NCBI GenBank assembly: GCA_031216915.1
Contig: CM062288.1
Location: 178,524,596 to 178,588,595, forward strand
Direction of reading: 5' to 3'
DNA from: Pictodentalium vernedei
Lineage: Eukaryota > Mollusca > Scaphopoda > Dentaliida > Dentaliidae
DNA: 64,000 nucleotides
The notes under the pieces are model-generated. The model had not been told where the DNA came from. It saw nothing but the letters and a program-made list of their open reading frames with translations, and ran no database searches. Position numbers and translations under genes: made by a program. Below are positions 1 to 12,000 of the stretch, in pieces (the stretch's first letter is position 1; each line of letters begins with the position of its first letter).

Positions 1-276
1 CTACCTAGGAGTCCAATTTTTAACTTAGTGCAATGTGAGGAATATTCTTTAAAAATCTTCTCAATAGGTCAGGATTTTTTGATATATGATATATACCACA
101 CCCTGAGGGGTTCAAATTCAGGTTTGTTCAAATCAAGTCCATGGTTTCATATTTCAGCTCCCTATTGGAGCCCAAATTTTAACTCAGTGCAATATTGGGA
201 ATATTTGTTAAAAATCTTCTCCTGGCACCTCCAGCAAGAATTTTTATATTTGGTATACAATAGCCTTAGAAGGGTT
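1..276 (+). mobile_element. Truncated copy of the AGCTCACC/ACAAGAGGC dispersed repeat (core units only)
   Basis: About one and a half core units of the family seen complete at 40409-42952. Shared phrases include 'aaaaatcttct', 'gatatatgat/gatatttggt' and 'ttcaagtttgttcaaa' style segments, each followed by a 'gggctccctattggagccc' inverted motif. It is cut by the window start and stops abruptly where the inverted-repeat arm begins at 277. The 112-codon open frame across it is repeat sequence, not a gene. Confidence 0.75.
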
Positions 277-1241
277 TATGACCCTCCCGTACGTGAACCT
301 GATTTCAATATCATGCTGTTTTATTTATGCTGCATTCATGAAATCGTGCACAATAATATAGTATGATTCTAAATTAATTGAGTATCATACTAAAATAAGT
401 ATCATACACAAATAATATAGTATGATGCTAAATTAATTGAGTATCATACAGAATTAATTCAGTATCATACACAAATAATATAGTATGATGCTAAATTAAT
501 TGAGTATCATACTAAATTAATTCAGTATCATACACAAATAATATAGTATGATGCTAAATTAATTGAGTATCATATTGAATTAATTCAGTATCATACACAA
601 ATAATATAGTATGATGCTAAATTAATTGAGTATCATACTGAAAACCTGTCAATCAACACATTCCGCTAACCAATCAGTGGCGCCGATACATACGCGCTAG
701 GCGTCTGGTCGGATGGGAACAGTGGAGCATGCCCTAGAAACAAGAAAATGTTGATGCATACACCAAACCGCAGAGTTAAAATCTTCCAGAAGAATCTTTC
801 GTTTTCATATCGTAAATCCTTTCAATGAATTCTCTTCTAATGATACAGTAGGTCGTCGTGGACTGCTCGTAATCCATGCATTGCAGTGTTGTCCACGCAA
901 ACGTATACCAGGCAATAAACAATCATAATCAGGAAAACTTTCTTTATTGAAACACCGGGTTTTGATATAATTAGTTTTTAGAAAGTAATGTTATTGCGTC
1001 TGTGGAAATATTGTCCACCCGTAGAAAGTGACCAGTCCACGGCGGTAGCAGTGTACATTATAAATTAAATATTAAATACCGGGAATTGTTTACCTTCGAA
1101 AAAAAGTTCTGTTGTACTGTTGAAATATGACTTGTCAATTGAAGTCTGGTGTGTGTTTGCTTTCTGAAGTAGGCGTGATAGGTAAGGATGGTTTGATAAA
1201 CTTGATATTGTACTTGTGTTGCGGCCATGATATAACTACAG
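277..1241 (+). repeat. Left arm of a long inverted repeat
   Basis: The stretch from TATGACCCTCC (277) to the segment ending ATATAACTACA (about 1241) reappears as its reverse complement at 13741-15458 with a few percent divergence. Outer and inner ends coincide in both arms. The two arms may be the termini of one 15.2 kb element or two copies of a 1 kb repeat in opposite orientation. No clean target duplication is visible at either outer end. A 63-bp tandem array lies inside the arm at 352-645. Confidence 0.85.
352..645 (+). repeat. 63-bp tandem array of palindromic GTATGAT/ATCATAC units
   Basis: Five units. The phrase AATAATATAGTATGAT recurs near 352, 411, 474, 537 and 600, a step of 61-63 bp. 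Each unit contains GTATGAT and ATCATAC around AATTAATT, so units are internally self-complementary. The mirror array lies at 15040-15395. Confidence 0.85.
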
Positions 1242-1246
1242 AAGCC

Positions 1247-1690
1247 ACCATCTTGTCATCCGCCATCTTGGACCGCCATTTTGGGTCCCAATAGGCTTTG
1301 GGTACAGGGAGGGAGGGGGATCACTCCCACTTTATGTGTTATGGTAGCCACGTCACAGATATTATGGGAGAAGACGCCATCTTGTCATCTGCCATCTTGG
1401 GCCGCCATCTTGGGCCACAATGGGCTTTGTGTATTATGGTAGCCATGTCACACATATCACGGGGAAGCCGCCATCTTGGACCATCATCTTGGGCACAAAG
1501 AGGGTGCGTATGGCCTATAGGGGCTCTGGGCATGGGGAGGGGTGCCTAATAGGTTTTAGGCATGAAGGAGGGTGCCTAAGGGGCTTTGGGCATGGGGAGG
1601 GTGAAGGTGACCTAACAGGCTTGGGCACGGGGAGGGTGCAGGGAGCCTAAAAAATGGCCTTGGCGCTTTGGGCACGGGGTCCGGATACGG
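1247..1690 (+). repeat. Short tandem repeats: CCATCTTG-rich units, then a GC-rich minisatellite
   Basis: From 1247 to about 1500 the words GCCATCTTG and GGCTTTGNGTA recur in three diverged units of roughly 130 bp. From about 1500 to 1690 a unit of about 40 bp recurs (GGGGCTTTGGGCATGGGGAGGG and variants). Frames crossing it (1298-1549, 1420-1650) are Gly/Arg-rich repeat translations and not credible genes. Confidence 0.7.
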
Positions 1691-1730
1691 GGTCCGGGTA
1701 AACCAACATGAAAAGGCCATCTCCTACTAC

Positions 1731-2100
1731 TTGTGTGGTAATGGAAATTGAGAACTGTTGTAGGTTGTTACATAGAGTTGATAGCCTGGTATAAGCTGTT
1801 AAATGGTGTTGATAGACTGATTAAGATTCATATCAGCGACCGGACAGTGTTTAAGGACCTCCCCATCGGTCCATGTGAAAGGGACAATTCAAAAGACAGA
1901 ACAACAGGAAGGAGAGGCGAGCGGTGAACGAGAAGGGATGCAGCTGTAAAACAACGGACGCCCGGGCGGACAATGTGAACTGTAAATATATTATTGGGTT
2001 GTGAAAATGTATTTATTCAAGGACATGGTTGTGAGAAAGGTGTTTTCTTTTATATGTAAATAAATTGTTTTGTACCGTTAATCCGTGTCAGTAATTACAT
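1731..2100 (+). other. Possible solo LTR or 3' end of a retroelement (weak)
   Basis: This is a compositionally distinct stretch. It has TGT-type starts (1731, 1789 or 1807), a purine-rich middle, an AATAAA signal near 2060 and an end at CAGTAATTACA (about 2098). That resembles the TG...CA layout of an LTR, but I found no flanking target duplication and no second copy in the window. Confidence 0.2.
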
Positions 2101-5100
2101 AACCCCCTTATTTGTATTTATACCCCTTTTATCTAAGAAGCTACGAGCATCTCGAGGAATGCGAACTCGGAACTCGGGTGAGGTATAAGTTCACTCTGGT
2201 TTCAGGGCGCACTCTAATGGAGTGCGATGGAACTTGGGAGATCTTAATCCTCCCCGACACAACTAATATTTATTGTTTAGTGGGCACTCCAAAGCACCCC
2301 GTTGACAGTCCCCTTCCAGGGAAAGGACAACTTTATTTAAAAAATCTGAATAGGCATTAGGCAAAAAACTTTTATTCCAAATTTTAAAAAAAATGGTCCT
2401 AAGATTTAGAAGAAGAATGTCGATAACGCCGCGTTGATGGATGACGAACGACGAGCAATTACTCAATGTACGTAAATACGTATATATGCTATCAAGGTGA
2501 GAAGAAGATTCCCACAAAGCCTGCCCCTCCCCACCCCAGACTCACCCTATGAGGAAAACTGGGTGGCATTGTTAGGTTTTTCATGACAAGGTGAGCTAAA
2601 ATCCCCCCCCCCCCCCCACACACACACACAGATGAAGCCACTGGGTGATATTTTGTCAGGTGTTTTATTAATGACTGTCATTCTTTTTCCAGCCCCAAGT
2701 CTACCCATCTGCGCAAACACCCAGACTCACCCACCCCTTAAACACACACTCATTTAGGGATAAAAGCATCGTTGTCACAAAGCTTGAACCCTCCCCCCCC
2801 CCCTCCAAGACGTATTAGTAGCAGTAGGTGTGAAGATCGATGCGAGCATGCCGGCCCCCTCCCCAAACACACTCTCATTTAAGGATAGAAACAATGGGTT
2901 TAAAAAGTTTTAAAAAAAAACACGCATCGTCTCTACAGAAGTTGACCCCACCCCACCCCCACCCCGCCCCCCTCGTGGCAGTAGCAGTAGATGTGAAGAT
3001 CGTGCCCCAAATGTCCGACCCCCGACTAGGAATCTGGAAGTAACGTCATGTCACGTAACTTAGTTACCTCATGTTTGGTTGTCATGGTAGCACGCATGAA
3101 TGGCCATCTTGTGATGGCAACTCCATAGTGAGACATGGGTGTGTTCCTTTGTACAATGGTAAATCTCAATACCACAAACAACCCGACAAGCCATCTAATT
3201 CACCCTAAACTAACGAAACCTACTCGAATGAATTTCGCCATTTTATGGGCATATAATAGGAGCACGAAGTGATATAGGATTATCAATACACCGGAGTACT
3301 GGTTAAGCATATCCCATAATCTCATTTTCTACCTCTTACATACGTAATTCAAACTTCTCTAACACTAACAGTTCAGCTGGTCCTAGCTACTCTTCCATAT
3401 ATCTCTAGACCTATTTCGACCTCTGCCCTCTTCCAACACCAAGTTTTATAATCACCAGTGCCTTATTGTCCAAAATCTGCACCTAATCATACAGATTTAC
3501 ACCCCCCCCCCCCCTGTGTACAACGAAGGCCTATATGATTCTCATCATCTCGGTGTCGAACTGCCACTGTCTATGGGATCCCCTTGGGAAAACATCTTCC
3601 CTTCGGCACCCTTTTTTCACTTGAAGCGATGAGAAAATTCCTCAATGAGATTTAATTTACCATCCCGCTTAGCCCCATCTCAGGATCGAATATGTGGAGT
3701 CCCTTTTTGGAAAACGTTTGTGGTTGGAGAATCTCCTTTTTATCGTAGGCCTATGAGGACCTGAGGACTTAGTGAAAATCCCTCAGTAATGTCTAATTTA
3801 CAATCCCTCTTCGATATTTGAGGATAATCATGACATGGCAATATTTCATTTAAGGAAAAAATGGCAACTGTTTACGAAAATTTCTGGCACTTGACCACCC
3901 ACATACCACCACTTATGTTCACGCGATCCCACCCTCACCCTGATGCGTCAGTAAAATTTTGAATTCTGTAGGTCGGGTATTATTATTCCTGGAGTAGAAA
4001 ATGGAAGCAGAAGTGTCCCCCCTCCCTGTTCTGTTCCTACATACGCTCGTGCCATTGAGAAAACTCCCATCTTCAAGTTTCCGTTAGCCATTTGACTCTC
4101 ACCAAAGAGGGGTGGTATTCAGCATCCGGCGCCTTTAAAAGACATCCCTTTTTCTCCAGAGCAATGGTGCCTGCGCCGTTTGTGTCTCAGCATTGGCTAT
4201 CTGGCACTGAAATGTGTGTGTTACTTCGCTTAACTGAACAAGAACAATTTTCAGGGATCCAAAACACAAGGAAAACACATCGTTTTGGAGTTAACTGAAG
4301 CACAATTTCCCATGGGAGTCAACCCCAGATACCCGCGAAAAAGCCCACAGCCCCCCCCCCCCCCCACACACACACACACACACATACACACACACCCTAC
4401 ACACATTAAGAAATTCGTAGATCCTCCACTGGCCACGTTATGAAATATGCCACTGGGTGGACCTCTATATATAACCCGAAATGTTCTACGTCCTATTTGC
4501 CATCCTTTCTTAAGCCTTCTGTCTAAACAGGTGTATGAACACCACTCCCCCCCCCCCCCCCCCCCCACACACACACCACACACACCACCAAACACATGCT
4601 TACGCGTGACGAAACTTGAAACGCGAACCTTGCTAACTTTGAACGATAAATTTCTTTTATTTAAAATTCATGTAAGCCCAACTTTATAAGAGAAAACGAA
4701 TCCACACCATGCTACAGATGATCTTGAATTCATCAAAATTATTAGGCTTCTTGTTATGTAACATATTATAAAAAATATCTTTTTAGACCTGTTTCGTTTT
4801 TGTGTGCATGACGTTTCCAAATTTCTGTTGTGGTGAGTGCAGTATAGAGAACAAAATACTTCGCGTAAAACCAAAGCAAGACAATTATGAGCTCTAGTAT
4901 TCACCGATCATTCACGTGTTAGTTTTTTTTAACAAGAAACTAGGGACTTTGAAACACAGCCTCATGTACATGAAGAATTTTCTAAAAACAGACAAAGACA
5001 CACGCGGTTATAAGATTTGCACAACTGGGGACATTTTTAGGTTTTCGAGTGACATGCATTCTGCTCCCCAGTTGCACGTTAAATGTAATTTTACAATCGG

Positions 5101-5477
5101 GGACTACTCCGTTTGTCGACAGTCCCCGGTTCATTGGCAGAAAACCTTGCGTGTGTCCCCATTTACATGTGATTACACCCCCCCCTCCCTACACACACAC
5201 ACATAACAGCCCTTACATACAAACAAACACAACAATAACTAAGATTCCTACAAACTTTTGTCAGATCTTTTCTTTGCCCACCCCCACTTCCTCCAGAACC
5301 GTTACCAGACTAAACACAAAACAAAGCAGAAAATAATTTAATTGATAAAGTTGGGCCCAAGAATTCCTGTTGCGTAGCTTGTACCTTGCACCACGCCCTT
5401 CACAAAACACACCCTTCCCCCCCCAACCCCCAAAAACTGTTCCTCATCCGCAGATTTTTTTCCTTCAGTGTCTTATA
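2101..5477. other. No gene recognised; poly-C and CA microsatellites
   Basis: I see no splice-compatible coding sequence here. C-runs of 9-17 bases occur near 2605, 2793, 3502, 4352, 4547 and 5178. Several run directly into (CA)n, as at 4350-4394 and 4547-4592. Small frames in this stretch overlap these runs and carry Pro/His strings. Confidence 0.6.
4350..4592. repeat. Paired (C)n(CA)n compound microsatellites
   Basis: Two C-tracts of about 14-17 bases, each followed immediately by CA repeats, lie 200 bp apart (4350-4394 and 4547-4592). The same architecture occurs at 2605-2630, 5178-5205 and 14388-14412, and on a C-rich background at 29399-29435. Confidence 0.85.
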
Positions 5478-6432
5478 ACAAGAGGCCCCACGGGGCCTGA
5501 AACACTCACCTTGAACAGCACAATATAAACAGAGTCCAAGAATGAGTGTACATTAGGCAGTCCATCTCCATTGGATACATTGTCAATCCTTGAGTCCTCG
5601 GGAGTGACAAAAATACTCCGAGCATCAGTTGCTCATAATGTAAAATGTAGAGCACCCCTATGAAGCCCCTTGATACAACCTTATGTGGATTAATCTTACT
5701 TACACACCTCTAGAGGGTATTGAATACACAATTTCTAATTCTTCAGCTACATGGTCAATTCCGGCTCCCATAAGGAGCCCAAATCTCGATTTGAACAAAG
5801 ATGAATCTGCCCAAATCTCGATTTGAACAAAGATGAATCTGACCTCCCCAGAGAAACTGTATACCAAATATGAAAGCATTCTGGCTGTTGGATCTAAAGA
5901 AGAAAATTTTTTAAAGAAATTTCTTCATATTGCATTAAGTTAAAATTTGAGCTACAATGTCCAAACCCAGATATCACCCTAGAGGTGTTGTATACCTAAT
6001 AAGAAAGCATTCTGACTGTTGAATCTGAAGAAGAAACTTTTTAAAGAATTTTTTTCATATTGCATGAAGTTAAAATTCGGGCTACAATATCGAACCCAAA
6101 TATTACCCTAGAGATGTTGTATACCAAATATAGAGGCATTCTGACTAGTGGATCTGAAGATGATTTTTAAAGAAATTTCCTCATATTGCTCTAAATTAAA
6201 ATTCGGGCTACCATAGGGAGCTCAATTATTAACCGTGGAAACCAATTTGAACAAACTTGAATCTGATTCCCCTGGAGATGCTGTAAACCAAATATGGAAG
6301 GATTCTAACAGGTGAATTTGAAGAAGATTTTTGAAGAAATTCCCTCATATTGTAGTAAGTTAAATTTCAGGTTCCCATATGGAGCCTAAATATTAAACCA
6401 GGCACTCGAATTGAACAAACTTGAACCCCCTA

Positions 6433-6470
<38 letters not shown>

Positions 6471-8289
6471 CCAGAGATATTGTATACCACAAATATGAAA
6501 TCATTCCGACTGGTTGATCTGAAGAAGAAGATTTTTAAAGAAATTCCCTCCTATTTTACTAAGTTAAAATTTGGGCTACCATAGCAAGCCCAAATATACA
6601 CCTAGGGACCCGATTTGAACAAACTTGAATCTGACCACCCTAGAGATGTTGTATACCAAATATGAAAGCATTCTGACAGGTAAATCTGAAGAAGAAGATT
6701 TTTAAAAATTATCATCAATATTGAACTACATGTAAGTTAAAATTTGGGCTTTCAGAGGAAGCCCAAATATTAGCCTAGGCATTTGGTTTGAACAGTCTTG
6801 AAGCTGACCCTCATAACAATGATGTATACCAAAAATTAAAAGATTCTGACTTGTGGTTCTCAAGAAGAAATTTTTTAAAGAATATTCCCCGTTTTGCCCC
6901 AAGTTAAATAATTCGGGCTCCTGTACTGAGCCCAAATATGAACCAATGGGCTTTATTTTAACAAAATTGTAACTGTCTCCCATATGAAGGCTGTATACCG
7001 AATATAAAAGAGTCTGACCATTGGTTCTGTAGAAAATTGTTTTTTTTTCTCATTTTTTGAAAATATGCTGACTCAGCATTTTTGTCGATGCCCTCTACAG
7101 AACACCCAAACAAAACCGATGGCAATTTTTTTTTTTATCATTCAGTTATACTTATCCCAAGGATGCAACATACCAAATAGCAGCTCTCTGTTCCGTGTGG
7201 TTTTTGAAAATATGGGCGTTTGAAAATATTTCCATTTTTAGCTCCTGGGGATGGGGATGCAGGAATTTTTTTTTTTTTGCACAAGTTAAGTACTTAATAC
7301 CCAATAATTAAGGCCCTCGCAATTAATCAATTAATCGATTGTCGATTGGTCACGCCGAAATGGATTAGTGTTTTTCAATGTTGAAGAATTGGTAAATTTT
7401 GCCCCGCTTCAGACGTTTAATAATTACAAACTATTGATGAAAGAACTATTGTTTCTAAAGATAAAGGCCAATAACGTTGACGTTTATCCTCAAGTTGCCG
7501 TCAGAAGCATTTGTCTTTTAGGTACATTCACAGATTTTACGTTCTGAACTTTTGAACGGTCAGTGTAATAATCAAGCCAGGTCGTCAGTTGCGAACTTCG
7601 AAAATTTGCAACTGCCGACCGGTCTTGATTATTACACTGGCAGTTCAAAAGTTCAGAACATCAAACCTTTGAATGTACCTAAAGGAGGATCGCCTTCGTT
7701 GTTTACTTGAGGTAGGTCAACTGACTTTAACTTCATTTTTAACAACTTCAAGGAGAGGGAGTAAGTACGATTAATCGATCATTTGTGATGATTAATCGAT
7801 TCCTAAATTAACAAAATCGTGACAACCCTACCAATAATATCACATACCGAATTTGGTTCAAATCGAACCATCGGTTTGGAAAATAGAAATTGTGGGAAGG
7901 GTGAAAAAAATCCTACCCCCTCCCCCCCATTACTAAGCCAAATATTGCTTGACGAACTTTATTTGAACAAACTTGATTCTACACCTCAAAAGGAAGCGCC
8001 ATAACAAGTATCAGGTCATTGTGCCCACTGGTTCATGAGAAGATTTTGTAAATATTTTGGAGCATTTTCACCCACCCCCTCCCTGGGCATGTTGAGTTGG
8101 ACAAAAATGCAATGCCCCTTCGGGTCCATCACTCACACAAACTTCCACTTGAATTGGCCCCATGGTTTTGGAGGAGAAGAAAACAAACATGGTGTCATAT
8201 GGCGGACGACGACGACGGACACCGGACGATGGACGGCAGACTGAGACCGATGAGATTAGCCCAGCCTGACTTTTTCAAGGTGAGCTAAA
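5478..8289 (-). mobile_element. Dispersed repeat with ACAAGAGGC / AGCTCACC ends, tandem core
   Basis: The + strand starts ACAAGAGGCCCC (5478) and ends CAAGGTGAGCTAAAAA (about 8289), so the element reads on the minus strand. It is the same family as 40409-42952. The middle (5750-7050) holds about eight degenerate units of about 130 bp (lacking one sub-block) or 165 bp. Units share 'gttgtataccaaatatgaaagcattctga', written here in pieces: GTTGTATACC, AAATATGAAAG, CATTCTGA. A (CA)n tract lies at 6430-6470 and a hAT-like element at 7309-7830. No open frame of note. Probably non-autonomous, superfamily undetermined. Confidence 0.8.
7309..7830. mobile_element. hAT-type foldback element with 8-bp target duplication
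   Basis: The element is flanked by identical 8-bp copies of CCAATAAT (7301-7308 and 7831-7838), the target-site length of the hAT superfamily. Ends are TAAGGCCCTCGC on the left and, read inward from the right, TAGGGTTGTCACG. Most of the 522 bp folds on itself: 7512-7680 is an imperfect palindrome (AGGTACATTCA ... TGAATGTACCT, with TGTAATAATCAAG / CTTGATTATTACA inside). The outer arms share ATTAATCGAT. There is no coding capacity. Confidence 0.85.
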
Positions 8290-8874
8290 AACCATGTCCC
8301 AAACCCGTGACCCAATTGTTTTGTTTAAACCAGTTGTCCTCATTCTTAGCACAAGTATGTTCGATTGTGGATGCATGCGTGCGTGTGCAAGTTGGAACTT
8401 TAACTTTTGTTTTAGGGGATAACATATGGAAACTTTGGCCTTCCGTACCTTCAAAAGTACTATGAAAATAAAATCGTCTTCTCCTGTGTCATTTTCACCC
8501 GCTGCAAAAGCCTACATTGCTTTTCATGTGGAATGTTCAAGCGTCCAGTCGCCTCTGAAATCGTGGTAGCTGCGTATTTGGAACAATGACAAAATCTTTG
8601 GAACAACAACACACGTATCTGCATTGATAGATTGTTATAGTTAAAAAAACACCCCAGTCCTTACTTTCTGAGGGTGAGGGCTTTTGTGAACTACAGCAGG
8701 ACATTTAATAACGCAGTGGTTTTATCTATCTGGTTCAAGTGAAAGGCATACTGTACTTTACGTCATCGTAGCATGAAGAAATGGTGGGGTGGCACTATGT
8801 CAATTTTCGAAAAATATTGGAGGCACCCTTATGCTGAGCCCATTATCGATGTGTAGTTCGCGATTCTCGCACTT
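8290..8874. other. No gene recognised
   Basis: Unremarkable AT-rich sequence between the dispersed repeat and the microsatellite. A phrase near 8450-8530 about TCGTCTTCTCCTGTGTCATTT recurs at 10128-10165, so it is probably an old repeat fragment. Confidence 0.4.
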
Positions 8875-8968
8875 TCTGTTTGTCTGTCTGTCCGTCCGTC
8901 CGTCCATCCGTCCATCCGTCCGTCCATCCATTCGTCCGTCTGTCTGTCCCTCTCTCTCTCTCTCTCTC

Positions 8969-9025
<57 letters not shown>
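8875..9025. repeat. Pyrimidine microsatellite: (TGTC)n, (CGTCCATC)n, (TC)n
   Basis: A continuous run of TGTC, GTCCGTCCATC and CT repeats of about 150 bp. The open frames on both strands (8789-9154 + and 8829-9029 -) translate as Ser-rich or Arg/Glu-rich low complexity and are artefacts. Confidence 0.95.
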
Positions 9026-9029
<4 letters not shown>

Positions 9030-12000
9030 GATTTTACATGTTATTATTTGGGTATTCTTTTCCTTCAGTGACAGGGTTAGATTTCAAGAACGATTCTGCC
9101 ATCCATCACTGCAAAACTCCTCAGAAAGATTCAATACCTCTATCTTCATTGTAAAAATTACCTTTTCCTTTTCTTATCAATATCATTTTCTTAAATGACA
9201 GATGTGTTTGTCAACGTCTCCCACCTCCCTAACGAGCACAACGTAAGCCTCCTTCCCACAATTACAACCGCCACTCCTCTGCTTGTTTTCATTTTGTTGA
9301 TCAGGACTATGTAAGGACAATGCCGCTATCGTTCAGTAGTACCTTCATGGGCAATGATGTAAATTGATGGCACCCGATACGTCATGCAAACTTATTCGGG
9401 AAGGGGGGAGGGAGGGGGGGAGTGTCTTTTTCCTATCGACTCTGTTATTCCTGAAAATCATGGTGCCCTGGTAATGCTTTCTGTTGAAGGCACCAAGGTT
9501 TCCACTCTGTCTGTTGAGTTTAACAGAAGTTCAATCTGATGCTTTCTCAAACAAAAGTTTCGGAGAACAGTGCTTCAGTGTGAGGCATTTGGATAACCCT
9601 AGCATATTTCTTCTCTTCTCCCCCTCTCTCTCACCCTCCCTCTCTCTTCAGGATTCGTGGCGAATCATGTAACAGGTAATGAAAATAAACGTTTTAAATA
9701 CTTTGAATTTGTCGTTGCCATTCGTTCTGATTAGAGACTTCTGCTTTGTTTTTCTTTTGTTAAACTGCTTCACTTCCGAGTAATGATATTTGTTTTACCT
9801 AGCAACTACTTCTATGAAAATTAATGTTAAAGGACAGAAATGGTTCTTTACCACTATTTAGGATCTTTTAACTGAACATATCTGAATGTTTCTACGAATA
9901 CTCATCATCATATATCAGTAAACCACGTCTTTAGATTCCATTGGCTTCGTGAGTAATGTATGAAGCAGATGCCTTTTCCAATTCATTGAACAGAATAATG
10001 GGCCTCGAAACTACTGTCATATGCCACGTCAATACTCACGTGGTCTAGACCGCAGATCATATCGGATCCCCATTGCAGGACTGCTTTGGACTAGTCCACC
10101 ACCCCCTTCAAAAGTAGCCTGAAACAAAAATCGTCTTCTCTTGTGTCATTTCCACCTGCTGCATAAGCATTTAGTCTAAGTTTTGTGGTGCCTTCTCTGA
10201 AAGGAGTGCGAATGAACACAAAAAGATACGTATCTCTGTCTGATGTGTCAACTCATCACTTTCAACTGAAATTAAACATAATTAATTTCTCAATTGAGTT
10301 GGAAAATTCACGATGAATAGATATAGCACCCAAGTGAACAATTTAACTGAATAAAACGCATCACGAGTGCATTGGAATAGAGTACAACGTGTCTGCCTGT
10401 TTACAGTATCTCTGAACTGTGAAATGTGTACCAACTTTCCACTGCCATTGCCAGTGAGTAGCATCGTTCGAGATAGGCTCTTGCCGATCTTCACCGATGA
10501 GACTGGCTGGGAAAGACAAAGGAAACTTTGCCAATGTAAAGCGCAAAGTGGATATTGCTGGGCGAATCCTGTATGAGGTGTAGTGTGGTCCAAGCAGATA
10601 GCTTTTTTCTGTAGTAGATCTTTGTTCTTATAGGTATCGCTGCAGTAAATAATTGAATTAGAGTTACCCGCCTTGAAATGTTGCACTCGGAAATGATGCA
10701 ATCTCTAAAAATAAGCAGCATTGGGAAAATATATTGTTTCAGTAAACATTGGAAACATTCTAATGACATCTGGCATTATTGTTGAATATTCCTGATGAAT
10801 AAAGAGAGTGTTTTGATGACTTAGGAACTAAAAAATAGTATTAAATTTTGTTGGGAATTCACTGAAAAATAGGTGCACGTGGCCGGTACTTCCCTTCCGG
10901 TCAGGTTTTCTCTCTATTCTATTTGTTACATGACCCCCTGTTTTCGGGTCAGAAACAGTTGTCTACGGGGCTATACTTGACAAAGATATTTGAATGTCAA
11001 CATTAAAGTGAAGCGATCATAATCTCTTTCGCTTGAAAGTTGTAATGGTCGCCAAATTAAAAATATTTACTGCTGTGATACCTATAACATTATGTTCTAG
11101 AATCACTCTAGAGTGCGCTAAGCAATACCAGTGTTTGGCTGATTCGACACCCTCAGCTTTAAAATTCGTGTTTTTGTCGTTTGTACGACATAATACTGTG
11201 AAATATCCATGGGGGTCAATATCTCACCGCTGAAGATACTATAACTAGTATACAACCTTAAAGGTGCAAGTAGCGCTTCGGATAACTTTTGGGAGGTCCG
11301 GGTTGACATTTAAGTTGTTACTGCATGGACCTATAATATTACGACTGGGTCGAGGAAGCCACTGACGATCACCCTCTTTGATCACACCTCAACACACATT
11401 CTCAGTAAATTGAACAATTCACCATACATATTCAGATCATTTATTTAAAAGAACCGTTAAATTCACACCGCATGATGTATTATGATATCGATATTATATT
11501 ACGCATGCAGGTATGTACTGGGATCTATCTCGCGTTAATATTGTTGGCACTGTTTAAATAATATTCGGGACCGCCCATAAGTTGTGTCGAAAAACGAAGT
11601 GTATCTTTAATGACCCTATTGGGCACTAGATACTCCAGATACATATACCAGCACACATAGCGGTCTTTTGAAGTTCACCTCTGTGGTAGGTCAATGTGAG
11701 AGGCGGAAACGGGTAAGGCTAACCAATGGGCTGTCGTGAAGCTGCGTAGGTTAATTAACTGTGATGTGTATTGATGAGCTTCACAAACATCAACTTTGTA
11801 AGAAGAGGCTCGAATTCAAGAGGGAACATGACACAGTGCAGAAAAGGCAGTCTGAGTCCTGCAGAACAGACTTGGCCCACCCTCAGAATAGAGCAGGATT
11901 TACGCAAAAAGTCACAAATGGCTTAAGTTCCAGCCAAAGCTAAGGGCGTAATAAAAAGATGTGTACACATAACAATACTAGAAACTCTTTAATAGTCTCT

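Noticed and set aside
28-366. 112-codon open frame at the window start
   Set aside because: It crosses the border between a dispersed repeat and an inverted-repeat arm, so it cannot be one gene.
8875-9025. CRISPR-like array
   Set aside because: Simple microsatellite in a eukaryotic genome; no repeat-spacer structure here or in the 63-bp or 167-bp arrays, whose units are contiguous.
8789-9154. 121-codon Ser-rich open frame
   Set aside because: Produced by the TGTC/TC microsatellite.
10282-10701. 139-codon minus-strand open frame
   Set aside because: Longest frame in the area, but no motif, splice context or repeat match, and four frames overlap it. Consistent with chance.
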